From positions 1 to 6,369 of the forward strand of contig JAUVDZ010000071.1 of NCBI GenBank assembly GCA_030595015.1: a stretch of DNA of 6,369 bases, written 5' to 3'. The notes under the pieces were generated by a model. The model ran no database searches. It saw only the letters and a list, made by a program, of their open reading frames with translations, and was not told where the DNA came from. The DNA is from Candidatus Peregrinibacteria bacterium (GTDB lineage: Bacteria > Patescibacteriota > Gracilibacteria > UBA1369 > PNNO01). Positions 1-6,266 of the stretch are shown here, in pieces (position 1 is the first letter of the stretch; each line of letters starts with the position of its first letter). Both the position numbers and the translations under genes were made by a program.

Positions 1-78
1 TGGTGGAACTGGTAGACACGTCAGTCTTAGGAACTGGTGGAGCAATCCGTGGAGGTTCGAGTCCTCTCCTCGGCACCA
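1..78 (+). tRNA. tRNA-Leu (anticodon UAG), 5'-truncated by window edge
   Basis: This is a class II tRNA with a long variable arm. It starts at the bases that normally follow the 5' acceptor strand, so about 7 nt (expected GCCGAGG) lie outside the window. The D-arm is at 3-20. The anticodon stem 21-25/33-37 (TCAGT/ACTGG) encloses the loop CTTAGGA, with anticodon TAG at 28-30 followed by G, so it reads CUA and probably other CUN leucine codons. The variable arm 39-48 is GGA-GCAA-TCC. The T-arm stem 51-55/63-67 has the loop TTCGAGT, then the 3' acceptor strand CCTCGGC (68-74), discriminator A75 and an encoded CCA (76-78). The variable arm together with A73-type discriminator fits leucine. All visible stems pair, so it looks functional. 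Confidence 0.95.
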
Positions 79-127
79 AGAGGCGCTTGCAAAGCAAGCG
101 ACTCTATGGAGATCAGCAAAGCTGATC
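79..127 (+). other. Two tandem GCAAAGC-capped hairpins in the tRNA-Leu 3' trailer
   Basis: Right after the tRNA CCA are two perfect 7-bp hairpins with AAA loops. Stem 1 is CGCTTGC (84-90) with GCAAGCG (94-100), and it extends outward through one mismatch to AGAG (79-82)/CTCT (102-105). Stem 2 is GATCAGC (111-117) with GCTGATC (121-127). Both share the apex GCAAAGC although their stems differ. Neither is followed by a T-run, so they are not intrinsic terminators. They would sit in the 3' trailer of the tRNA transcript, which probably continues to the terminator near 180. They could direct 3' end processing, act as a stable trailer RNA, or be intergenic palindromic elements. Their function is unknown. 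Confidence 0.7.
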
Positions 128-148
128 GAAGCAAAATCCCAAACATAC

Positions 149-182
149 AAAAAAGCCCCACCTTAATTGGTAGGGCCTTTTT
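149..182. terminator. Bidirectional intrinsic terminator between tRNA-Leu and the surface-protein gene
   Basis: The stem GCCC-C-ACC (155-162) pairs with GGT-A-GGGC (169-176) around a TTAATT loop with a single C/A mismatch. It is flanked by six A (149-154) on the left and five T (178-182) on the right, so it has a U-tract when transcribed from either side. It lies 70 bp after the tRNA end and 17 bp beyond the stop codon of the minus-strand gene, as expected for a shared terminator of convergent units. Confidence 0.88.
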
Positions 183-198
183 AAAAAAATTTAAATTA

Positions 199-2298
199 TT
201 AATTATACATTACAACTCCGGTTTCACTAGGTGCCGCTGTCATTGGAACAGCTGTCATCGGAGCAAAAGTTGTTATCATTTCAAATGGCATTTCATCAGT
301 GTTCAACCAATTAATCCAATGATCGTGACCCGCATTAGTAATACCAAGTGCATTAAACTCAGCAACTACTCCATCTTGATTTTCAAATTTTAATTCTGTG
401 AAATTAGCTTCAGAAGTAGAAATTTCCCCAGGTTGATAATCTTGTCTACAAGCGCTTAATCCTGTCATTTCTAAAGTAATTACAGCATTAATTCCAACAG
501 GTATTTCAACCTCTTCTTCCTTGTCTGCAGAATTAAATTCAAGAGTAGTATTTAATAGTTCGATAGCAGAGCCTGAAACAATATCATTTTTATTAAATAA
601 TATTCTTCTATAAAGAGTGTTGCCTTCCTGATAATATAAATAAACAGACCAATCTGTTTCACCATTACAATAATCCATTACACCTGAACTTGGATCTACA
701 CCTGCAGTTTTATAATCAAGCACATGCGCCGGCGGCTGTCTCCCAAGTGTATAACCATTATTAGAAAATTTTAATGAAGTTAACTTGGATGGTCCCGCTC
801 CTGTACCAATTGTAATATTTAAAGCAGCCATTATAGCAGGGACACCATCATCTAAATCACCATACAAATCACCTTTTCTATAATCATTCCAATTTGTTGT
901 ATCTGTTGTAAATTGAGCTTCTAAATTATCAATATATTCTAATGTAGTATATATCGCTGTAGATGTAGGTGTAGTAGTAGTTGTTGTTGGAGCAATCATT
1001 ACTGCTTCTAATGGTACAAGCGTAGTAGCCATCTCAAACGTTTCAGTTGTTTCTTCTTCTGGTGCTGTTTTAAATGGAATTACCTCATCTGTACCATCAC
1101 CAACTTCAACCATACTTCGAATAGTCTGACAATCATTACTACATGCATTAGCATCATTAGTATCTCCATCATCACATACTTCCCCTTCTTCAACTACACT
1201 ATTTCCACAAACTGCAACAGGTTCTACAACGGTCAAAGTACAGTCAGCTTCACAATCTTCAGTACCGTCACATTCTTCACCAGCATCTACAACACCATCT
1301 CCACAATCTGCAACAACACATGAAGTTCTACAAGCGTTTGCTACAGTATCTGAATTATTTGTTCCATCATCGCAAGCTTCTCCAGAATCTACGTTTCCGT
1401 CTCCACAAACAGCAGGAGCAGGAGTTGTATCACCGGCAACAGGAGGATCTCCTAATTTAAACCATGCCATTTTATATTCTCTTGATATATCTAAGTTTGC
1501 TATGTCAGTTACTTTTTCAAACTCGTTTGCACTTTTTTGTACCCATAAATTTGTAATTCTAGTATCACTCAAATCCATGTTTGATGCTAAGGGATGCATA
1601 CTCCATCCATTTGGACCACTAAGAATTAATGTATCAGTTAATGTTTTTGCATCTGCTAAAAGACCAGAATCAATTTCAAAATCAGCACTTGCAATAATTG
1701 CAATAGAAGTATTCTTTGTAACTACTGCAGACCCTAATTTATTTGCAGTTACTTCACAAGTTTTATCATATGGACCTACAGGATAAACTTTAAAACATCC
1801 ATTTTTACTCGTATCTCCTGCCCAAGGTTCTGCTTTATCATAATGTGCAATAAGAATTTTAAGATCATCTGCCGGTTGTATACTGGCTTCAATTTCTTCA
1901 AAGCTTGTATTTCTTAAAGGTGCAAAATAATTAACACCTTTAGAAACTGCTTTCAAGTTTTTGCCTGCATCGCTAAAACTACTTACATCCGCAGCATCAA
2001 ACTGAAGGAATCCAAAAGTAGTTTCTACAGATTTACCTTGAAAACTCGAACCACCAATTGAAAGTGCAGGTGGATTGTCATCAGATGCTCCGCCAAATAA
2101 GCCAGAGTCATATGCGTACCAACCACCAAAACCTAATATGGCAATTGCGAAAACTCCAACTAAAGTTTTAATAAGGCCTTTGCCTTTTTTTGGTGTTGGA
2201 GAAATTGCAGGCTCAGGTGAGCTTGCAGGAGGGTTTGGATTTGCTTCTTGCTGAGGCACTTGAGGAGCGCCAGCAGAAGGCATTTGAGTGTCTTCCAT
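199..2298 (-). CDS. Membrane-anchored surface protein with three DUF4215/Myxo-type disulfide repeats
   Basis: This 699-residue protein is probably anchored in the cytoplasmic membrane with most of its mass outside; its role is unknown. Residues 1-36 are rich in Pro, Ala, Ser and Gln. KKGKG (37-41) precedes one hydrophobic helix (about 43-63), with no lipobox or obvious signal-peptidase site. Residues 85-290 form a globular domain with Cys168 and Cys181. Residues 298-390 hold three four-cysteine repeats of the CGDGxVDxGExCDDG type (DUF4215 / Myxococcus cysteine-rich repeat), with cysteines at 298/309/323/327, 332/343/349/353 and 364/375/386/390. A Thr/Pro linker (436-447) leads to a probable beta-rich domain (450-670) with Cys544 and Cys617. 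The start is ATG 2298, 34 nt below a good promoter; no Shine-Dalgarno is visible. It diverges from dnaE, is transcribed alone, and ends at the shared terminator. Topology and repeats are well supported. Adhesion or envelope structure is only a guess. Confidence 0.9.
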   Translation of the reverse strand: MEDTQMPSAGAPQVPQQEANPNPPASSPEPAISPTPKKGKGLIKTLVGVFAIAILGFGGWYAYDSGLFGGASDDNPPALSIGGSSFQGKSVETTFGFLQFDAADVSSFSDAGKNLKAVSKGVNYFAPLRNTSFEEIEASIQPADDLKILIAHYDKAEPWAGDTSKNGCFKVYPVGPYDKTCEVTANKLGSAVVTKNTSIAIIASADFEIDSGLLADAKTLTDTLILSGPNGWSMHPLASNMDLSDTRITNLWVQKSANEFEKVTDIANLDISREYKMAWFKLGDPPVAGDTTPAPAVCGDGNVDSGEACDDGTNNSDTVANACRTSCVVADCGDGVVDAGEECDGTEDCEADCTLTVVEPVAVCGNSVVEEGEVCDDGDTNDANACSNDCQTIRSMVEVGDGTDEVIPFKTAPEEETTETFEMATTLVPLEAVMIAPTTTTTTPTSTAIYTTLEYIDNLEAQFTTDTTNWNDYRKGDLYGDLDDGVPAIMAALNITIGTGAGPSKLTSLKFSNNGYTLGRQPPAHVLDYKTAGVDPSSGVMDYCNGETDWSVYLYYQEGNTLYRRILFNKNDIVSGSAIELLNTTLEFNSADKEEEVEIPVGINAVITLEMTGLSACRQDYQPGEISTSEANFTELKFENQDGVVAEFNALGITNAGHDHWINWLNTDEMPFEMITTFAPMTAVPMTAAPSETGVVMYN
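1129..1407 (-). repeat. Coding region of three tandem four-cysteine repeats
   Basis: These bases encode residues 298-390 of the surface protein. In each repeat the first two cysteines are exactly 11 residues apart (298-309, 332-343, 364-375) and the last two form C-x3-C (323-327, 349-353, 386-390). The middle unit is shorter because the DGTNN-type loop is lost: 22 residues from first to last Cys, against 30 and 27. This matches the DUF4215 / Myxo_disulf_rpt pattern known from secreted proteins of myxobacteria and various candidate phyla. Two disulfides per repeat are expected. Confidence 0.88.
2113..2175 (-). other. Single transmembrane helix of the surface protein
   Basis: This encodes about residues 42-62, an uninterrupted Leu/Ile/Val/Ala/Gly/Phe stretch beginning LIKTLVGVFAIAILGFGGW. 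It is preceded by the basic cluster KKGK and followed by acidic and Gly-rich sequence. The positive-inside rule puts the proline-rich 40-residue N-terminus in the cytoplasm and the large C-terminal part outside. The helix is more likely an uncleaved signal anchor than a cleaved signal peptide, because it starts after residue 40 and I see no clear AxA site. Confidence 0.8.
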
Positions 2299-2338
2299 TT
2301 TTGATTTTTGTTATTTATATTTGTAATTTTGTATCTTT

Positions 2339-2367
2339 ATTATACTATTTTTAGAGGTAAATGTAAA
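2339..2367 (-). promoter_or_regulatory. Sigma70-type promoter for the surface-protein gene
   Basis: On the minus strand, TTTACA (2367-2362) is followed after exactly 17 bp by a perfect TATAAT (2344-2339). Transcription should start near 2332, giving a leader of about 34 nt to the ATG at 2298. The leader is very A-rich and contains no Shine-Dalgarno-like sequence. Confidence 0.82.
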
Positions 2368-2379
2368 GAGCTGAGTGCC

Positions 2380-2413
2380 AGAGAAAGGACTTTCTCTAAG
2401 AAAGGACTTTCTC
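2380..2413. repeat. Twin near-palindromic 14-bp repeats between divergent promoters (candidate operator)
   Basis: The 14-mer GAAAGGACTTTCTC occurs at 2383-2396 and again at 2400-2413, a 17-bp period. Each copy is a near-palindrome, GAAAG-GA-CTTTC, and in the first copy the arms extend to eight perfect base pairs (2380-2387 with 2390-2397). The pair lies centrally between the -35 box of the surface-protein promoter (2362-2367) and the -35 box of the dnaE promoter (2426-2431), but overlaps neither. A dimeric regulator acting on one or both genes is the simplest reading. A DNA or RNA hairpin is the alternative. No known operator family was recognised. Confidence 0.55.
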
Positions 2414-2425
2414 AGAGAATCGATC

Positions 2426-2454
2426 TTGTAAAAATACACTTTGGCGGTTATTAT
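2426..2454 (+). promoter_or_regulatory. Sigma70-type promoter for dnaE
   Basis: TTGTAA (2426-2431) is separated by exactly 17 bp from TATTAT (2449-2454), four and five matches to the consensus hexamers. The start of transcription would be near 2461, leaving a leader of only about 20 nt before ATG 2481. That leader, CCCAATTAACACTTTTGAT, has no Shine-Dalgarno sequence. Confidence 0.65.
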
Positions 2455-2480
2455 CTCTCTGCCCAATTAACACTTTTGAT

Positions 2481-5400
2481 ATGTCTTTTGTACATCTTCA
2501 TGTGCACAGTCACTACAGTATGCTTGACGGCCTAGGAAAGCCGAAAGATATAGCTCGAAAAGCCAAAGAACAAGGCTCTCCGGCTGTAGCTTTAACTGAT
2601 CATGGAGTGATGTACGGAGCAATTGAATTCTATAAAGAATGTAAGGCTGCTGAAATCAAACCAATAATTGGAGTTGAAGCATATATTGCGCCCGATTCTC
2701 GTTTTAATAAAGAAGGAGGACTTGCAAATAAACCATTCCACTTAGTATTGCTGGCGCAAAATAAAAAAGGATATCAAAATTTATTAGAATTATCATCAAA
2801 AGCACAATTAGAGGGATTTTATTACAAACCCAGAATGGATTTCGGGCTTTTAAAAGCACATTCAGAAGGTTTAATTGCTTCATCTGCTTGTTTGGCAGGT
2901 GAAATTTCAAAAATGATCCTTAACAATACCGAAGAAAAGGCTATCGAATCAATAAAGCGGTACCAGGATATTTTTGGGAAAGAAAATTTCTTCTTAGAAA
3001 TGCAATATCATCCAGAACTTGAAGATCAAATGATAGTTAATAAAGGAATGATCGAGCTCGCAAAAGTGACAGGAGCGCCCCTTCTGGCCACAAATGACGC
3101 CCATTACGTTAATAAAGAAGACGCAGAGGTTCATGACGTACTTTTATGTATTCAGACCGGAAAAAGCGTTCAGGACGGCGACAGAATGAAATATATAGGA
3201 GATTATTCACTTAGATCGCCTGAAGAGATGAAAGAGGCATTTAAAGACACTCCGGAAGCTATTTCAAACACTGTAGAAATAGCCAGTAGATGCGATTTAG
3301 AATTCACATTTGGTGCTCATTTGCTTCCGTCATTCCCTACTCCTCAAAATATTTCTGCAAAAGTACATTTAAAAGAACTTTGCGAAGAAGGTTTAAAGAA
3401 AAAATATAAAGAAGATGAGTTACCGGCAGCACGTGAAAGACTTGAATATGAATTAGGAGTTGTTGATGAAATGGGATTTAATACATACTTTTTAATTGTT
3501 CATGACTTTGTAAAATTCGCAAAAGAAAAAGAAATATTAGTTGGTCCAGGTCGTGGAAGTGCCGCAGGTGCGATTATTGCTTACTCCCTTGATATTACAA
3601 CTGTCGACCCCTTAAAATATGGGTTATTATTCGAGAGATTTTTGAATCCTGCTCGTGTATCAATGCCAGATATCGATATTGATTTTGCTGATTCACGTCG
3701 TGATGAAGTTTTAGAATATGTTGTTGAAAAATATGGACGCGAAAATGTTGCCCAAATTATTACATTCGGAAAAATGACAGCTAAGGCAGTTGTCAGAGAC
3801 GTAGGGCGCGGATTAGGTTACCCCTATGCCGAAGTTGACCGTTTGGCAAAACTAATTCCACCAACAATTTTAGGAAAACATGCACCTTTAAAAGAATCCG
3901 CTCAAAATGATCCGGATTTAAATGCAGTTTATGTTAGTGACGAAAGAGCTAAAAAATTACTGGATATCGCTGGTGAATTAGATGGAACTGTCAGACATGC
4001 AGGAACTCATGCATGTGCAGTTGTGATCTCAGATAAGCCGCTTGTTGATTATACTGCTTTGCAAAGATCTCCAGCAGATGAGAACGCAGTAATCACGCAA
4101 TATTCAATGAAACCGATTGAAGAAATCGGACTGTTGAAAATGGACTTCCTTGGATTAAAAAATCTAACATTGTTAGAAACAGTTATGAAGATTGTAAAAA
4201 GAACAAAAGATATAGATTTAAGTATTGATGATATTCCTTTAGATGATGAAAAAACATTTAAATTATTTCAAAAAGGTGAAACTTCCGGCGTATTTCAGCT
4301 GGAATCCGCTGGTATGAAAAGATACTTAAAACAACTTAAGCCAACGAAATTCGAGGATATTATTGCGATGATCTCTTTATATAGACCAGGTCCAATGGAA
4401 TGGATCCCGAGTTTTATTAAAGGAGCACACAATCCAAAAAAGGTTAAATATCTTCATCCTTCCTTTGAAAAAATATTAAAAGAAACAAATGGTGTGGCAA
4501 TTTATCAGGAACAAATTTTACAAATAGCACGTGATTTTGCTGGATTTTCGCTTGGAGAAGCTGATATTTTAAGAAAAGCTGTGGGTAAAAAAATACCGGA
4601 ATTGTTGGCTGAACAGCATAAAAAATTCGTAGAAGGTGCTGTTGAAGAAGGTCATAAAAAAGAATTCGCAGATGAAGTATTTGAAAAAGTAATCTTACCA
4701 TTTGCCGGATATGGATTTAATAAAGCCCATGCAACATCATACGGCTTAATTTCATATCTTACTGCTTATATGAAAGCTCACTTCCCTACTGAGTTAATGG
4801 CAGCATTAATGAGTTGTGATTATGGAAATACTGAAAAAATTGTTTTAGAAATATTCGAATGTTATTCAATGGGAATTAAAGTGCTTCCACCTAACGTAAA
4901 TGAATCATTTAGGAATTTTACACATATTGATAGTAAATTAATTAGATTTGGAATCGCTGCTATTAAAGGAATCGGAGACGCACCTGCAGACGAAATTATT
5001 AAAGCCAGAGGCGATAAACCTTTTAAAACCCTTGAAGATTTCATATCAAGAGTTCCACAAAAAGTTCTAAACAAAAAGACGATTGAGGCATTGGCGTACA
5101 GCGGAGCAATGGATGATTTTGGTGACAGAAAACAAATTGCAGAAAGTGTTGAAGAACTTTCAAACTTTGCAAAATATACACACAAAACTAAAGTTGAAGG
5201 TCAAACTGATATTTTTGGAATGCTCGATACAGAAGATACTGCAGGGGTTGAAATGAGTCTTCAGTTAAAAAAAGTTGAACCAACTTCTAGTATGGAAAAA
5301 TTAAAGTGGGAAAAAGAATATTTGGGTCTTTATGTTTCCAGTCATCCTCTACAGGGACTTGAAAAACATATCGGCAAAAAAGCCCATCTTATAAACAAAT

Positions 5401-6014
5401 TAACAAAAAAAGATTTCAGGAAAAAAATTACTATTGCTGGAATGATTTCTCAATATAGAAAAATTTTTACAAAATCAGGAACATATATGGCTTCATTTAT
5501 GATTGAAGATCCGACAGGAAAATTGGATGTTATTTGTTTTCCAAAAGCTTATCAAAAATATGGACACTTATTAATGGAAGACGAGGTTATTGTTATGGGT
5601 GGAAAATTGGATGATCGAAGAGGGCAGGTTCAGTTTGTATGTGACGATGCTAAAAAAATATCATTGGAAAATATGATTAAAAATGCAAAAGAAAATGGGA
5701 CATATGAACCTGACAAAAAAGTCGTGCTTCTAACTCCTGATTTCACAGAAAAAAAAGAAGATGTGATAGATGCTGGCCCAACTTTAGATGATTTACCTAA
5801 AAACGACGATAAAACCTTTATTGTAGACGTTCCTTCGAGCCTCGACACAGCAGTTTTAAACGAAATTAAACAGCTTTTACTTAACAACAAGGGTGAAACA
5901 CCATGCGAAATTCATATACGTCAAAATAACTCTATTAAAAAAATTAAAGTCCCATTTGGAATTAATGCTTCGGACGCAGTTTCGAGTGAAATTAAAGTGC
6001 TAATTAGTAAGTAA
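2481..6014 (+). CDS. dnaE: DNA polymerase III subunit alpha (replicative polymerase)
   Basis: This is the catalytic subunit of the replicative holoenzyme: 5'-3' DNA synthesis on the beta clamp at the fork. At 1177 residues it is full length for the DnaE1 family. The PHP domain (about 1-275) keeps the whole metal set: H7, H9, D16, D40-H41, E66, H87, C137, D206 and H208. The palm has GPGRGSAAGA (355-364), the catalytic acidic motif PDIDIDF (D399 and D401) and the third aspartate D555 in KMDFLGL. The thumb/finger region includes ISLYRPGPM (631-639) and FNKAHATSYG (746-755). A helix-hairpin-helix (IKGIGDAPADEII, 828-840), an internal clamp-binding motif QTDIF (908-912), an OB-fold (about 982-1060) and a short C-terminal domain (1110-1177) follow. 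The start is fixed by the conserved FVHLHVHS only two residues in, although no Shine-Dalgarno is present. No intein or frameshift is seen. It is monocistronic here. Confidence 0.98.
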   Translation: MSFVHLHVHSHYSMLDGLGKPKDIARKAKEQGSPAVALTDHGVMYGAIEFYKECKAAEIKPIIGVEAYIAPDSRFNKEGGLANKPFHLVLLAQNKKGYQNLLELSSKAQLEGFYYKPRMDFGLLKAHSEGLIASSACLAGEISKMILNNTEEKAIESIKRYQDIFGKENFFLEMQYHPELEDQMIVNKGMIELAKVTGAPLLATNDAHYVNKEDAEVHDVLLCIQTGKSVQDGDRMKYIGDYSLRSPEEMKEAFKDTPEAISNTVEIASRCDLEFTFGAHLLPSFPTPQNISAKVHLKELCEEGLKKKYKEDELPAARERLEYELGVVDEMGFNTYFLIVHDFVKFAKEKEILVGPGRGSAAGAIIAYSLDITTVDPLKYGLLFERFLNPARVSMPDIDIDFADSRRDEVLEYVVEKYGRENVAQIITFGKMTAKAVVRDVGRGLGYPYAEVDRLAKLIPPTILGKHAPLKESAQNDPDLNAVYVSDERAKKLLDIAGELDGTVRHAGTHACAVVISDKPLVDYTALQRSPADENAVITQYSMKPIEEIGLLKMDFLGLKNLTLLETVMKIVKRTKDIDLSIDDIPLDDEKTFKLFQKGETSGVFQLESAGMKRYLKQLKPTKFEDIIAMISLYRPGPMEWIPSFIKGAHNPKKVKYLHPSFEKILKETNGVAIYQEQILQIARDFAGFSLGEADILRKAVGKKIPELLAEQHKKFVEGAVEEGHKKEFADEVFEKVILPFAGYGFNKAHATSYGLISYLTAYMKAHFPTELMAALMSCDYGNTEKIVLEIFECYSMGIKVLPPNVNESFRNFTHIDSKLIRFGIAAIKGIGDAPADEIIKARGDKPFKTLEDFISRVPQKVLNKKTIEALAYSGAMDDFGDRKQIAESVEELSNFAKYTHKTKVEGQTDIFGMLDTEDTAGVEMSLQLKKVEPTSSMEKLKWEKEYLGLYVSSHPLQGLEKHIGKKAHLINKLTKKDFRKKITIAGMISQYRKIFTKSGTYMASFMIEDPTGKLDVICFPKAYQKYGHLLMEDEVIVMGGKLDDRRGQVQFVCDDAKKISLENMIKNAKENGTYEPDKKVVLLTPDFTEKKEDVIDAGPTLDDLPKNDDKTFIVDVPSSLDTAVLNEIKQLLLNNKGETPCEIHIRQNNSIKKIKVPFGINASDAVSSEIKVLISK

Positions 6015-6212
6015 TTAATTCCAGAACTTTTTTACTCTTCTTTTTTGTTCTTCAATTATTACTGGTGGCACGTTTTCCAATTGCTTAATCCTTAAATCAT
6101 TAGGATCTACTGGTGGGTCTATATCTAAAGGAGTCTCAGGTATATCTGACCATTTAGGTAAATTGCCCGGATTCGAACCTTCTTCATCAGATTGCCAACA
6201 ATTTATATTCAT
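6015..6212 (-). CDS. Hypothetical 65-residue protein
   Basis: I do not recognise this ORF. It encodes a small soluble protein with no membrane helix or signal peptide: an acidic, Pro- and Asp-rich N-terminal half (residues 8-40, with PETPLDIDPPVDP at 26-38) and a C-terminal segment ending in the basic EEQKRRVKKFWN that could be helical. There is one Cys (residue 5). An in-frame TAA lies 9 nt upstream of the ATG, so the gene is not the tail of a longer one cut by the neighbouring insertion sequence. Its TAA abuts the dnaE stop without a spacer. No Shine-Dalgarno is visible. A promoter-like pair 26-54 bp upstream would give a 19-nt leader, similar to the dnaE leader. It could be a chance ORF, but the compositional layout and the promoter favour a real small gene. 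Confidence 0.45.
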   Translation of the reverse strand: MNINCWQSDEEGSNPGNLPKWSDIPETPLDIDPPVDPNDLRIKQLENVPPVIIEEQKRRVKKFWN

Positions 6213-6237
6213 ATCGTTAATTTAAGATTAGAATGTC

Positions 6238-6266
6238 AATGTATAACATTTTAACAAACTTGTCAA
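6238..6266 (-). promoter_or_regulatory. Hybrid promoter at the insertion-sequence end, facing the 65-residue ORF
   Basis: On the minus strand a consensus TTGACA (6266-6261) is followed after 17 bp by TACATT (6243-6238), four of six -10 matches. The -35 box coincides with the last six bases of the predicted insertion sequence, while the -10 lies in flanking DNA. Transcription would start near 6231 and reach ATG 6212 after about 19 nt. A second TTGACA at 6239-6234 has no good -10 at the right distance. Confidence 0.5.

Noticed and set aside
1..78. tRNA 3' end as an attachment site for an integrated element.
   Set aside because: No repeated copy of the tRNA 3' end is found elsewhere in the window and no integrase gene is adjacent.
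84..127. The GCAAAGC hairpins as rho-independent terminators.
   Set aside because: No T-run follows either stem. The real terminator with A/T flanks is at 149-182.
37..393. A 118-codon plus-strand frame starting inside the tRNA.
   Set aside because: It runs through the tRNA and the terminator and then antisense to the well-supported surface-protein gene, and the protein composition is not protein-like.
2308..2535. A 75-codon plus-strand frame overlapping the dnaE start.
   Set aside because: It crosses both promoters and the twin repeats and overlaps dnaE in another frame. There is no start signal or recognisable domain.
1502..5890. Several frames of 68-107 codons antisense to the surface-protein gene and dnaE.
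   Set aside because: All lie entirely within strongly supported genes on the opposite strand and show no independent start signals or domains.
2481..6014. Possible UGA recoding (as in Gracilibacteria/Absconditabacteria) or an intein in dnaE.
   Set aside because: The frame has normal GGN glycines, no in-frame TGA, normal length, and uninterrupted catalytic motifs.
6023..6051. AGAAC...GTTCT with T-runs as a dnaE terminator.
   Set aside because: The stem is only 5 bp with a 19-nt loop, and the T-runs are inside the loop instead of after the stem.
6166..6179. The reverse complement reads GGTTCGAATCCGGG, like a tRNA T-arm.
   Set aside because: Only the two inner pairs of the T-stem form, there is no CCA or 3' acceptor strand after it, and no D- or anticodon arm upstream. 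It is best explained as codons for GSNPG in the small ORF.
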